Below, in pieces: positions 12,500 through 23,640 of a stretch of DNA of 64,000 nt. The first letter of the stretch is position 1; every line of letters begins with the position of its first letter. Under the pieces are notes generated by a model that was not told the origin of the DNA, did not search any database, and worked only from the letters and a program-made list of their open reading frames with translations. Made by a program: the position numbers and the translations under genes. This DNA is from Cornus controversa (lineage: Eukaryota > Streptophyta > Magnoliopsida > Cornales > Cornaceae): positions 34,917,501 through 34,981,500 of the forward strand of contig CM048846.1 in the NCBI GenBank assembly GCA_026545225.1. The letters are read 5' to 3'.

Positions 12500-13020
12500 T
12501 AAACATTCTGCCCAGAAATGAATTTTCAGCCCGAAGCTCCCAACTTCAAAAATTCATAGAAAAATCATTTTAAAACGAAATTGCATGAAACCAAAGCCCA
12601 TTTAAAGCTAAGAGACAATATTTTCATACCATCTACTCACTTTCATAAAGAGAAAAATAATTCAGGTCCATTTTTGAACAAAACAGTAGCAAAATTCTGT
12701 TTTCAAAACCAGTTTTCCAGCAAGAACAGGTTATCTTCAAAATTTCACCAAAAATAGAATACTAATTGAAATGACATGAAACCGAAGCCCAAAATGAAGC
12801 CAAAAGGCTAAAATTTCATGCTGTAATTTTTGTTTCATGAGATACCTTGTGGATCAAATCAGTTTTAACAAAGAAGGCAGACCAATTCTGTTTTCAAAAA
12901 ACGACATTTCCAGCAGCAAGCTTCCCATTTCAAAAATTCATATCTACCTCATCTCAAAGGCAAATTGCATGAAACAAATTTCAAATGGAAGCTAAAAGAC
13001 CATATTTTCATGTTATCAAA
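12500..13020 (+). repeat. Degenerate non-coding repeat block
   Basis: Three diverged copies of a unit containing 'ttcaaaaattcata', 'gcatgaaac', 'aagctaa' and 'attttcat' lie near 12530-12630, 12760-12840 and 12905-13015. The middle part includes copy 2 of the 285-bp repeat. There is no coding potential and no terminal structure. It is probably an old dispersed repeat with internal tandem organisation. Confidence 0.5.
12646..12929 (+). repeat. Direct repeat, copy 2 (about 285 bp)
   Basis: Near-identical partner of 8738-9025 in the same orientation. It lies just downstream of the malectin-kinase relic and within the degenerate repeat block. Confidence 0.85.
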
Positions 13021-13925
13021 CCAATTAAACCAAGCTCCTTACAAAAAAAAAATCAATTCAGGGTAGAATGTCTACTTACTAATCTTGCAACCAATTTAAA
13101 CATCAAAATCACTTAATATTCCCACACAATCAAAGCTATTGAAGATTAATTACACATACCTTAAATCAAGCAAAAAGCCCCAAATTTCTACCCAACTATT
13201 TTAGTGTGTTCTTCCCTGAATTTTACTGTAATAGCTCCATTTACCTTTCAAGCAAAGCCAATAGCCTCCAGAGACCATATACAACTGGTAAGATAATTGG
13301 GATTCTCTAAATTTATATAAAAATCACATTCTTAGATGATTACTTCAGCTATAAACAAGTCATCATTTGGATTCTTGTACATTGACCTAAAAAGCTACAA
13401 TCTGAAATTCCAAAAACCTATTGCGCCTTCTCATAAAAGTTCAGTGTTAGATGCTCCTAAAGTGGTAACAGAGTATTGCATCGTGCCCCTCCTGATTGTT
13501 GGTTAAGCTATGCTACTGCCCAGTCATACTTGAATCATACTTGTATATATATATACACACTGACCATTCAACCTCCAATACACCAAAACAATCTCTTTCT
13601 TCATTACATAAGAGCAAATAAAGGATCCACATTCATTACAGGCCTAAGAATGCAAACCATTGTGATGCACCACAGTGATACAGGCAGAAAATACCAAGGT
13701 TTCAGGATAGGTTTGTTGCTCCTTCATTCATTGAGCCCCCCAACCACAGAAACCACACCCACACCTTACCGAAAAAGTAAAAAAAACCGTTGTAGGAAAC
13801 AATAGGACAAGAACATACTTTTAATGGTTATAAGATTTTATTGTGTGATTTTAAAATTTACTTTGAAATGTGTCTCGGATAGCAACAAACTTAATTTGAT
13901 AAGTATAGCATATAAGAAACAAAAA
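13021..13925. other. Intergenic, nothing recognised
   Basis: No gene, RNA or transposon terminus could be supported. A plus-strand frame at 13476-13805 has no known family features. Confidence 0.4.
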
Positions 13926-13933
13926 AATCTCAC

Positions 13934-14114
13934 CAGTAACTAGGAGTAACCCAGATGCAAGTTGTTTCAAAAACAAAACTCTCTTCCCCTTGAACCTCCC
14001 AGCCAGGATAATCAGCACTGTACCCAGGCTAATACTAACCCTAGAAAGAGAAAACAATATAGAAAGAGAAGAAATTAGTTAACACCTATAAATCAAATAT
14101 CAAATACAAAATGA

Positions 14115-14145
<31 letters not shown>

Positions 14146-14216
14146 GAGAGAGCTTTGCGCTTGTTCAGAAGGGGCTTCTTGACATCGTCGGCCAGGAAGA
14201 ACTTCGTCGGCCGAAA
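13934..14216 (-). pseudogene. RPL6: Ribosomal protein L6 (eL6) gene fragment with intron
   Basis: Two exon pieces on the minus strand match the middle of plant cytosolic ribosomal protein L6. The upstream piece (about 14216-14146) reads RPTKFFLADDVKKPLLNKRK. The downstream exon (14040-13934) reads [26 protein letters not shown] and LLLVTG. The second exon has an AG acceptor (14042-14041) and a GTGAG donor after 13934, so this is a genomic copy with an intron, not a processed retrocopy. The following exon (family sequence PFKINGVPLRRVNQ) and a recognisable N-terminus are absent. The first piece is bounded on both sides by TA microsatellites. A possible first exon, open and ending in a GTAAG donor, lies near 14520-14394, but I cannot assign it. 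The fragment sits 0.75 kb from a CACTA terminus in the same block, suggesting transposon capture. Confidence 0.8.
14113..14142. repeat. (AT)n microsatellite
   Basis: Uninterrupted AT dinucleotides immediately 3' of the RPL6 exon piece, in gene orientation. Confidence 0.9.

Positions 14217-14270
<54 letters not shown>
14217..14270. repeat. (TA)n(TG)n compound microsatellite
   Basis: A run of TA followed by TG dinucleotides. It produces spurious tyrosine/isoleucine and threonine/histidine reading frames on the minus strand. Confidence 0.9.
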
Positions 14271-14540
14271 TAAGGTATTCGTATAACAAATTAATATATA
14301 AATACAAAGGATGAAGAAAATCAAAGAAACTGAAACCATCACAAATGCTGGATGAATTAGAGTAAAAACACGAATATAGGAATCTTACCGAATGAAGGGG
14401 CTCAGAGATTGCTTCGAGGTGGAGAAATTGTGATTTTTGTTGCTTCCACGGAGCTTTGCCTCAAGCTTGTTCAACGAAGCAAGAGAATGACGTCGATGAG
14501 AGGTTAAGGCTGAGTTTGGCTGATCGAGCTTTGATCTAGA

Positions 14541-14676
14541 GAGAGTTAGAGATTTGGGGGTTTGGGTTGTGCACGAGAGTCAGAGAGGGTTGTAGAGATT
14601 TGGGGGTTTGGGTTCTGCACGAGAGTCAGAGAGGGTTGTAGAGATTTGGGGGTTTGGGTTTTGCGCGGGAGTGAGA
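14541..14676 (+). repeat. 46-bp tandem repeat, three copies
   Basis: The motif 'agagatttgggggtttgggt' recurs at 46-bp spacing (about 14549, 14595, 14641), with 'gcacgagagtcagagagggt' between copies. On the minus strand it is CT-rich, resembling a 5' leader. It lies between the CACTA subterminal repeats and the RPL6 fragment. Confidence 0.85.
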
Positions 14677-14689
14677 ATTACATAGCACG

Positions 14690-14971
14690 AATTGGGGCTA
14701 AAAAATTCAATCTTTCCACTACGGGCTTGGCCCGTCATAGATAATAAACTTTCCACTACGGTTTAGGCCCGTCATGGATAGTACCTTTTTATGGCGGGCA
14801 CACCTAGCTCGTCGTAGAAAGTATTTTCTACAGCGGGTTATGAATGACCGCCTTAGAAAATAAGCTTTCTAGGGCAGGCTACACGGGCCCGTCGTTAAAT
14901 ATACTTTTTACGACGGACTTGACGGGCCCGTCGTAAAAAACCCGTCGTTAAAACCCAAAAATCTTGTAGTG
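14690..14971. mobile_element. CACTA element terminus with subterminal repeats
   Basis: The segment ends in 'tcttgtagtg' (14962-14971), the inverted form of the canonical CACTACAAGA terminus. It is preceded by at least five diverged copies of a subterminal motif around 'acgggcccgtcgtaaa' (near 14715, 14765, 14805, 14900 and 14930). Clustered palindromic GC-rich subterminal repeats in both orientations are typical of CACTA transposase-binding regions. The element extends leftwards, and its other end is not proven. No transposase is visible between this end and the RPL6 fragment, so the element is probably non-autonomous. Confidence 0.8.
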
Positions 14972-15599
14972 AATGTTAGCCTAGCATATTGACTGATGTT
15001 CCAAAAATCATGGTTATAATAGATAAAAGATAAAAAAAAATGTTCTAACCACCTTACCAATTACCATACTAAATAGTTGATGATGCCACCTCCCCCCACC
15101 CCAAACACACAGAAAAACATCCACCAAACAGGGAAAATAAAACCCAAAACAAATATATATATTTGATAGAAAAATTATGAATTATGCAATAAATTTTCAA
15201 AACTTGTACAGCGAAAGGTTGAAGCAAAATAAATAGAATGTGAAAGAGAAACTGAATTGCAATTTTTTAGCTCAGTACTAGACATTGCAAAACTAAAATA
15301 ATCAATTCAAGCACTTTACTAGTGAGTCATGTTATATATATATATACATATATATGTGCACACACATACAAATGCACAAGTATTATGACTTTAGTCTTCT
15401 AGCAAAAAGAACACAATATATTTCAAACCTGTGAATGCATACATATTACTCTACATACTTTTCCACCTCTATTACATTAACTTCAACCAAAAACAAAGTA
15501 TTCAACTTCAACTAAAATCATATTACAAAGTTAAATACTAATAAGAAATTCTCAGTTATAGTACAGCATATGAGTATAAATTTTCAGGAGGTTTCTTAC
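14972..15599. other. Intergenic, nothing recognised
   Basis: AT-rich, with a short TA-rich tract near 15335-15355. No gene was found. The RPL3 exon expected downstream of the fragment at 15600-15709 is not present here. Confidence 0.4.
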
Positions 15600-15709
15600 T
15601 TGATCCAAGTTTTTCAACCTCCCTGACAATATGGGTCATTCTAGCCTTATAACCCAAAAAGCAATAAGGTTACAAGGCTTGTTTGGATCATCCTTAGGGA
15701 AAGCCTTCA
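15600..15709 (-). pseudogene. RPL3: Ribosomal protein L3 (uL3) single-exon fragment
   Basis: On the minus strand, between an AG acceptor (15711-15710) and a GTAAG donor (15599), the sequence reads VKAFPKDDPNKPC, LIAF, then GYKARMTHIVREVEKLGS. This matches an early exon of plant cytosolic ribosomal protein L3 (family KAFPKDDPTKPC and GYKAGMTHIVREVEKPGSK). A one-base loss in a T-run after LIAF shifts the frame, and the family Gly of KAGMTH is Arg. Neighbouring L3 exons are not found within 1 kb on either side. The kept splice sites show it derives from genomic DNA. It lies on the same strand as the RPL6 fragment and near a second CACTA-like element. Confidence 0.8.
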
Positions 15710-15739
15710 CTGCATGAATCCAAGATACCAACAAAAACT

Positions 15740-16740
15740 ATGTCAGAGAAGTTTCACATACTGTCATGCTTGCAATTCATAGGACATATTGTCATGAAGT
15801 ACCAGCCAATAGAGCAAATAGAAAGAAAAACTAATCAATTCCATAATCACATAATTAAGCTTATGTTCATTAAAGGATAGAAGCCCTAATTAGCAAAATT
15901 CCCGAATTGAGTGAACTCTAAACCTAAATTGGAGCTAAGTAGAACAAACCCATAATCCATAAAATTCCAAAATTTATGGAACCCCAAACCCTAATTGGAC
16001 ATAATTAGACCTAATTGGACCGAAACCCCATATTAATTGAAATCAGAAGCCCTAATTGGCAACTTACCCAAATTGATTGACCCCCAAACCCTACTTAGAC
16101 CTAATTATAACCCCAATGCCTAATTAGATGTAATATAAAATAAAAAAATATGATACCAAATATCAAATTAATGATCTGTATTGCAAAAAAACCTTAAACC
16201 GAAATTATTGTACCTTTAGCTTGTGGATTTGGTGAATAAATCTAGTATTGAATGAGCTGGTGGATTTGGAGAAAGAAGCTAACAGATCAATTCGGTGAAC
16301 AGAGTAAATCTACCATTGAAGGAGTGGAGCATGAGATTGATTTGTGGTTAGGCTTGTGGATCGACTTGCTTCACCTTCAGAAGGGCTTGTGGATCGACTT
16401 GCTTCACCTTCGGAAGAGCTTGTGGATCGACTTGCTTCGCCTATGGATACAATCAAAGCAAGGCTAACTTTGAAGCACATGCAACTTCAAGAAGTGACAA
16501 GAACAACTGACAAGAACAAGTGTTGCAGATAATCGACTTGCTTTGACCTTGTGGATTTGGAGAAGAGAAACAAGCGTTGAATGAAAGAGGCTAAACGTCT
16601 GGATCTGATGAGCGATGATGGAAAAGAGAGAGAGCAGGTGATTAAGTATTGATACTATGTGTGTGATTATAGATCGATGGAGAGTCTAAAAATAGTCAAA
16701 ATGGCATAGTATACGTGTTTTGGCAAAATAAATTTATTGT
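15740..16740. other. Unassigned DNA, probably interior of a CACTA-like element
   Basis: There are repeated 'aaaccctaattgg'-like motifs near 15880-16110 and a 33-bp tandem repeat at 16351-16449. No gene was recognised; the leucine-rich reading frames over the tandem repeat are a by-product of it. It is probably part of the DNA element whose right end is near 33122. Confidence 0.35.
16351..16449 (+). repeat. 33-bp tandem repeat, three copies
   Basis: 'gcttgtggatcgacttgctt' recurs at 16352, 16385 and 16418, with 'caccttcggaag'-type spacers. Looser copies of 'cttgtggattt' flank it near 16220 and 16546. Confidence 0.85.
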
Positions 16741-16825
16741 TTGTAATCCCGCCAAACTATTATACAAGGCGCTATAATTTTTCGGACTTTTTGGGACGGT
16801 CCAAAATTACCGTCTCTAATAATTA
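16741..16825. mobile_element. Left part of a CACTA-like element, interrupted by a Copia insertion
   Basis: Contains 'tttttgggacggtccaaaat' and 'accgtctctaata', the same motif class as the subterminal repeats at 32865-33121. The sequence breaks at 16825 and resumes at 32865 after removal of one copy of the aatta target duplication, so the Copia element inserted within it. Confidence 0.6.
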
Positions 16826-17006
16826 TGTGAGAATTGTAAAGAGAGAGAAGAAGAGAAAAAAAAAGAAAAAGGGGCTAGGATTTCTATTATGATCTCAATG
16901 CAAAGTTACAAACATGAAAACCTAATAAAGAGAATATATATATAGGCTTACAAATAAAATAAAGTAAAAGACTATTCTACCCTTATTAAATATAATAACT
17001 CTAATA
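16826..17006 (-). repeat. Copia-1 LTR (3' in element sense)
   Basis: Matches 32683-32859 except at a few sites. Starts 'tgtgagaattg' and ends 'aactctaata' on the plus strand. Confidence 0.9.
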
Positions 17007-17019
17007 TCCCCTCTCAAAC

Positions 17020-18420
17020 TCACGATGCGGCTGCTAAAAGCATCGAGAGTTTGTCAACCAAAAAATGAAAATGCGGAATAGGATGTGACTTTGTAAACAA
17101 GTCTGCAAGCTGTATGGAAGATGTGACAAAGGGCAAAGTAATAGTGCCATGCTTAAGGTGATGTCGAGTGAGATGACAGTCAATCTCAATATGCTTTGTT
17201 CGCTCATGAAAAACGGAGTTATGAACAGTCTGAATAGCACTCTTCTTGTCACAATGCATAGGAGTGGGATGAGAAAGAGAAACACCCATGTCTGCAAGCA
17301 ACCAACGTAACAAAACTATCTCAGTGGTAATGGATGCCATAGCATGATATTCAGCTTATGTGGAAGATCTAGAAATGACAGTTTGTTTCTTACTCTTCCA
17401 AGAAATAAGAGAATCACCCAAAAATATACAAAAACCAGTGATAGACTTGCGATCTATTGGATCACCAGCCCAATCAGCATCTGAGTATACACATAGCTCC
17501 AAAGAAGAGGTCGATAGAAGTAAAAGACTCTTAAAGAGAGTGCCTCGAAGATACCAAAGGATACGAAGAACAGCAGCCCAATGAACTATAGTTGGTGAAG
17601 CAACAAACTGACTAACAATGTTAATAGCATATGCAATATCTGGACGTGTAATAGTGAGATATACCAGGCTACCAACAGTAGTACAATATAAAGTAGGATC
17701 TGGCAAAGGGGTACCATCAGAAGGAGAATATCGAACATTAAGCTCAAGAGGAGTATCAGCAGTCTTAGTATCAGTGAGGTGAGCACGCTCAAGAATGTCA
17801 GCTGTGTACTTTGACTGAGATAGAGGATAGCCTTTTGGAGATAATGCTACTTTAATACCTAGAAAATAGCGTAGAGAGCCCAAGTCCTTCATTTCAAATT
17901 GTCAAGCTAATTCTGACTTCAACACTGCAATCCCATCAACATCATCACTAGTAATAATCATGTTATCAATATACAAGGAAAGGAGAATACGACCTGCAGA
18001 GGTACTTTTGATGAAGAGAGCTGAATCATGATGACTTAGGCAAAAACCAAAAGAGATAATCACAGTAGAGAACTTCTCAAACCAGGCTCGGGGTGCCTGT
18101 TTGAGACCATATAAAGCTTTCTTGAGCCTACAAACATATCCAGGATTATGAGAAACACCAGGAGGGGGAATCATATAAATTTCTTCTTGAAGATCGCCAT
18201 TCAAGAAAGCATTTTTAACATCCATCTGAGATATATGCTACTGACGAATAGAGGCAACTGCAATAAGAGTACAAACAGTAGTCATTTTTGTAACAAGAGC
18301 AAAGGTCTCCTCATAATCTATACCATATTGTTGAGAAAATCCCTAGGCAACCAATCTAGCTTTATACCGCTCAACTGACCCATCAGACTTGGTTTTGATT
18401 TATAAACCCAACGAGAACCA
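17020..18420 (-). pseudogene. Copia-1 reverse transcriptase and RNase H region
   Basis: Recognisable Copia RT motifs include MDVKNAFLNGDLQEE, YGLKQAPRAWFEK and the catalytic region LSLYIDNMI. Downstream RT/RNase H motifs include LGSLRYFLGI, RPDIAYA, YSDADWAGDP, SWKSKKQ and EIVLLRWLL. The order runs right to left on the minus strand. This is a fossil. Confidence 0.85.
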
Positions 18421-18594
18421 ACCGTACTTATACTAGGCGGTAGCGGTACCAAATCCCAAGTATCTGTCTTATGCAAAGCAGAGAGTTCCTCAGCCATAGC
18501 CTGCTGCCAAAAATGATCAAGAACTGCCTCTTTATAGGATAAAGGTTTAGAGAGACAGTGAATAGAAGCTACAAAGGAAGTAAAAGAATATGAA

Positions 18595-20106
18595 TGATTC
18601 GTGTGTGAGTGTGACTCAAAAAGTATACCAATTAAAAATTTTCACACTTCGCAATAGAACGAATTCCTTGCAGAATAGGGCTATCGAAAGGAAGGGGTAT
18701 CGTACCTCAGGGATTATGGTCTGATGAGTTGGAATACGGAATTAATTCTAATTAAATTTAGGAAAAGAATTCTGATTTTTAAACTAAACTAATTAAAAAG
18801 TAAAATAAAATAAATCAAAGATAAATAGATAATGAAGATAATATGAGAGAAATCTAGGGCGTTTGACTTCACCACTAACTCCACAATCAATGGTCAATTG
18901 AATCAACTATAGGGGAATTACATCATGCATAAGTGGTGTCGGTGGCTACAAGCTCACCTTCATCCGTCAAGAAGATAACATATGATTAAGGCTAAGCCAT
19001 GGACTATCTTCGATTAGCATGGGCCATCTGCCTAACTACTCTAATCTAGGGTGCAGTATGGTTCATCTTCTCTAGGCATAATCCATCAAAGCTCATAACA
19101 ATATATTCAGTGATTACCATTGTGTAATAATCTCTCTCATGATCACAGAAAATAAGAGGGATTGAGTTCAATAACAACAACTAAATATCTAAGACAAGAT
19201 AAGAAATCATTGAGATTGAATTTATAAGACTTTTATTGCTCAATTCTATAATAAGAATCCTCACAATTACACAATCTATGCATGTATATAAAGGTCCCCA
19301 ATAATTAAAACAATCAAATCATTGATGTTTTGTTAGGGCTACATCAAAACCCTAGTGGATGAACTAGCCGCTCATGGTAGAAGAAGAAGCTTCAACTGTT
19401 GAGGAAGAAGGCATCATCTTCATGAATTATGCATATGACTATGTTCTCCAATGGCTCTGCAATATGTTTCTGTTCTCTTCTCAGCCCTCTCAGACTCTCC
19501 AATCTCTCTGTAAGCTCTCTCAACTCTGCCTCCAAGTCTTCACTTTATTCTCCAAGAGAATACACCAAACTCCTAATCCAATTAGGAATAAATTAGGGTT
19601 TCCCGCAGCACTAATCAAGTGGATTTTTCCTGCTGACTTCGGCCCAACTTTTGACCCACTAGAAGTCCGATTTACGGAATTTTCGTGAAATACAAAAGTG
19701 TGCAGAATCAAATTTTGTTCAACCCATGTCAAGAATTATGTCGATTTGAGGCTCAAAAATAAGACTTCTGGTCCATTTTCCAAAACGGGATTAAGACTGC
19801 ATTATGCGCAGATTTGGGCTTCAGGCCCGAAACCTTCTTAAGCTGCTGTAATTCTCTTGGACCTCTTTCTTGGGCTGATTTGAGTTGAAATAAATGGTTG
19901 AGTGAATCTCCTTGATGTAGGCTTCATCTCACCATCTTGGATGTCTTCTTTAAAAGCCCAAAAACTTGGTTTTAACTGAAATAATCATTAAGGCCCTGAA
20001 AATATAGAAAACACTAAAACAAAGTAAAATCACAAAATAATCTATCACTAAGAGAATAAAATACATAACTTAAGAGGCTAGAATGCGTAACATTCAACGC
20101 CGATCA
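18595..20106 (-). repeat. Athila-type LTR (3' in element sense)
   Basis: Starts 'tgattcgtgtgtgag' and ends 'cattcaacgccgatca' on the plus strand. About 98 percent identical by eye to 28244-29754. Reading frames inside it are not genes. Confidence 0.92.
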
Positions 20107-21888
20107 CACCCCCAAACTTACATATTGCTAGTCCCTTAGCAATAGAATAAAACAAAACTAAAACAAAAGAAACTACTAAATACTAACTAAACTACCCAAC
20201 TCCACTTTCGTGGGAGAAACGATTGCATTTAGCATATGCAACAAGCCTTTAAACCCCTAGGTTCCCCCTAGTGGATGAGTATAGTCTCGTGAGGGTTTCC
20301 AGAAATGTTACCCACAAACATTCAAAATTCTGTTTCAACATTAATTCAAGAAGAAGATTACAATATATAGTTACAAACTTACATTCAAGAATAATTTCAA
20401 ACTTTCAAATTCTATAATTCAAATCAATGGTCCTCATGCATAATTCACATCAACATATCTCAAAATAATCAACTCCAGCTCCCTCGTGAAAAGTGAACTA
20501 GCAGTCATCTCATGTAGTATAACCAAGCTCTGAATCTATTAAGGCACATACACCTTCAACTCACTAGCTCCCCTTATTGAAATCATACTTCCCAACATGA
20601 ATACATGACTTTTCTATTTTTTTTTTTTTATTCTTCTTTTTTTTTTCATTGCTTTATTGGTTGTGCAATGTCTTGATTTATTAAGCTTTCTGAAAGATCC
20701 ATGTAGCAAGCTTTCAGTCAGTGACTCCCAAACCAGATGGCTTTAGGGCACTAGGCTTTAAGATACCCCGAAGACCTAATTACTCGAATCAGTCAGGCTA
20801 CAAATCAAGACAACCAATGCTCATCTTTTCTCACCCTTTCACTTTTGACGCGAACACTCCGTGCTTCCTGAGGCATAGAGGCCCGGTTACTCATGAAAAG
20901 GATCAAATTGATTTGCTTATTCATCACTTTTTTTCTTTTTTCTCTTTTCTTTTCTTTCATTGAAGTCAAGTATAACACATCATCGGTACTCATTCTCAAG
21001 AGATACTAATTAATATCAAGCATATGTAACTTAATAACTCAAAACCAAAGTCTATACCCCATAAGACTATGCTAGTGTGTTTGTGCATGTAAGGAAACTA
21101 AAATTAATCACTTCAAAACATGTTATTGCAAACCATGATTAAAACCACATAATTCAAACCATAGTTTTCAAAAATTTTAAACATACTCAAAAATTGCAAG
21201 TTATGTACCTACATAAGGTATTAATCCTTTGAATAATGTCAAAACATTCTATCTAAAAATAAAACAAAATAAAATAAAAAAACAAACTAAGAAAATAAAA
21301 TAAAATAAAATCCTAATACAAAAAGATTTTCGCACCAATTTCCCCCCATATGCAATAAAGCACAAAAATAGGCATCGCCTCACCCCCAAACTTAAACTGT
21401 ACATTGTCCTCAATGTACTACCAATCAAAGCATAGAGAAGAGTAAGAACGATGTTACCGGGATCATGGAGTAGTGGAAAGAAAATAGAGTACATCACTAT
21501 TACGAAGACAATGCAAGCACACCCCCAAACTTGGATGTTTCAACCTGTCAAAACAAACCACTATACCCCAAAGATCAAGGTAAAATAATATGGGTGAAAA
21601 TAAATATGAAAGAGAAAAATCCTAAAAAAAGTAAAATATTTTTTCATTTTGCATTTTTTTTTATAATAAAAATCTAACTAAAAATAAATAAATAAATAGA
21701 AGAATAAAAGCTAAAAATAAATTAAAATACAAAAGATGATTACCTTCCTGTCAAGGATGTGGTGGTGACTGAGCATCCGGATCCAAGTTTGCTTGGCGCA
21801 TCAGTGCACGCATCATCCTCCTCATCTCTAGTTGCTCTTGGCGAGTGTCACGAAAGTGATCCGCCATCTCTGTTCTCATTGCACCAAA
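20107..21888. other. Athila-type non-coding region between the 3' ORF and 3' LTR
   Basis: AT-rich internal sequence with T- and A-runs near 20620-20650, 20925-20960 and 21640-21720. Polypurine-like blocks containing 'acccccaaactt' occur at about 20108, 21380 and 21520. Long untranslated stretches here are usual in Athila elements. No gene was seen. Confidence 0.5.
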
Positions 21889-22974
21889 CTATGTGGAGAC
21901 CTCTGTCTGTAGGGTGCCAAATTGGGCTGTCAACCCAGCAATCTGCCCTTCTAAATATTGATAATCATGGCCACCAGCCTGTGCATGCACTTCCTCTTCC
22001 TCTGCCTCCATCTCCTCTGGATCTTCCACCGGTGGTGGTATATCTACATGCTCTCCTCCCTGGGCCAACCGAGATACCTCACCAGGCGCCGCTATGACTC
22101 TCTGGTGCATATGAGATCGACTCAGGTTCCAGTCATACGTGCCATAATGAAGATCACGTGGAAAGGCAAGCTCGTCCTCATGGACTGCATACCCCTGTGA
22201 CACAAGCAACTGGTGAATAATAGTAGGGAATGGAAACTCCCAGTCACTTGCACTGTCTGGTGCCTTAGCCACAACTTTGGAATAGAATTTCTCCATCTGG
22301 CCCCAGACAATCTGTGGGAATGACAGCCAATGCCCAAAATGTATGGCATATAAGGCTCTGAGGAACTCCTGACGTCTTTCGGTTTTATGTCCAATTGGAC
22401 ATACATTCTTGAGTAGAATAGCGTCAAGGAACCATAAATGATTTGGCATTGAGGATTTTGAAGCTGCATTCCTTTTCGGCCCAGAAAATTGGTTGGCACA
22501 CAATCGTGCAACCACATTGCCTACCGACAACTCATCGGGTAAAGGAGTATAGATATGAGATAAATCAGCTGGGCATTCATGAGGACAACCCATGGCAATG
22601 GCAATGGATGACATGTCCACTCGAACTATTGTTCCATCAACGGAAGAAGTAAGCACATCCCGCTCATCAGGTGTCGGCATTAAGTTCTGATAAAATACCT
22701 TGACAAGCCTCGGGTAAATGGTAGATGAGAGTGGAACAAAAATGGATGCCGACCGACGACGACGGATGTCAGAAATCCCCCATCGTGTCTCGGGAAACAT
22801 ACCATAAAGTTCGGCTATGTCAAACGTTGTTTCGAAATTCAACGCCCTTGGATGCCATCTCTCTTGAATACCTTCTCGGCGAGATCGTGAAGAACCTGTG
22901 GTCGGATCATGCCTCGCTCGGTGAGGATTACGTGAACTTGAAGCACCTTGGTGACTTGCTCTCTTTGGTGCCAT
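21889..22974 (-). CDS. Athila-type 3' ORF (putative plant transposon protein domain)
   Basis: An open frame of 361 codons starts MAPKRASHQGASSSR, a basic and serine-rich N-terminus. It contains LNFETTFDIAELY, PRLVKVFYQNLM, VDGTIVRVDMSSIAIAMG, HLWFLDAILLKNVCPIGH and an acidic EEMEAEEEEVHAQ stretch followed by a short coiled-coil-like tail. This is the family found between pol and the 3' LTR of many Athila and SIRE elements, sometimes called envelope-like; its function is unknown. I see no clear signal peptide or transmembrane segment. A related domain occurs in the SIRE-like Copia element at 42917-43966. Confidence 0.7.
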   Translation of the reverse strand: MAPKRASHQGASSSRNPHRARHDPTTGSSRSRREGIQERWHPRALNFETTFDIAELYGMFPETRWGISDIRRRRSASIFVPLSSTIYPRLVKVFYQNLMPTPDERDVLTSSVDGTIVRVDMSSIAIAMGCPHECPADLSHIYTPLPDELSVGNVVARLCANQFSGPKRNAASKSSMPNHLWFLDAILLKNVCPIGHKTERRQEFLRALYAIHFGHWLSFPQIVWGQMEKFYSKVVAKAPDSASDWEFPFPTIIHQLLVSQGYAVHEDELAFPRDLHYGTYDWNLSRSHMHQRVIAAPGEVSRLAQGGEHVDIPPPVEDPEEMEAEEEEVHAQAGGHDYQYLEGQIAGLTAQFGTLQTEVST

Positions 22975-23399
22975 AGAAGTAGAAAAAGTGTGGTTGAGGA
23001 ATTAAATCGAACACTTGGTGTGCACAATTCTTTTGTAACGTTCAACCTCCTCTTTTCGGCAATTTTCCACCCAAATCGAACAAATGAATGCACCAAATTG
23101 ATCCCCCAAACTTGGTCTTCAAAAGCCCTCAAAAAGATTTGAACAATTTCTTCAAAGAAAAACTTCACTTACTTTGATGTTGAACTTGAAAAAGTGAGAG
23201 CTTCCTTTGAGAACTAGTGATTTTTTGATCCAATTTGATGTTGAAGTTGATGATGATCAATGTTGAATTCTTGTATAATAATCACTAATTGAAGAAATTA
23301 GTTTTCCGGATGATGTAGGACTTGAATTGGAGTTCAAAGAGGCTTAGGATGCAAGTAGTAGCAACATAGGAGGATAAGGAGTCCATTTATAGCATACAC

Positions 23400-23640
23400 T
23401 TTCGGCCAGCCCACCCATGGGCTTGGGCGATCGATCCCCCCTAGGGTGGGCGATCGATCGCCCACCTGCTGGTGGGGAACTTCTAGAAAACACATGGGGC
23501 GATCGATCTCCCTTGGCTGGGGCGATCGATCCCCCTCCCGAAGGCCTGTTTGACCCTCCATCGCCCAAGTTCGACCGAGACTTGATATTTTTGAGTCTCC
23601 ATCGCCCAAGGTCGACCGAGAGCACTATTTTTCACCCGTC
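23400..23640. repeat. GATCGATC-rich cluster with a repeated 'tccatcgcccaa' motif
   Basis: 'gcgatcgatc' occurs four times in roughly 120 bp (about 23425-23540), separated by C-rich spacers. Next come two copies of 'ctccatcgcccaag.tcgacc' about 47 bp apart (23557 and 23604). It is more GC-rich than the surrounding element and lies upstream of the 3' ORF in element sense. Confidence 0.7.

Noticed and set aside
14086-14342. Open frames rich in Tyr/Ile and Thr/His
   Set aside because: They are made by TA and TG microsatellites; only the short RPL6 piece inside is meaningful.
20721-20999. Open frames in the Athila-type non-coding region
   Set aside because: Short, low-complexity and overlapping on both strands; normal for this untranslated region.
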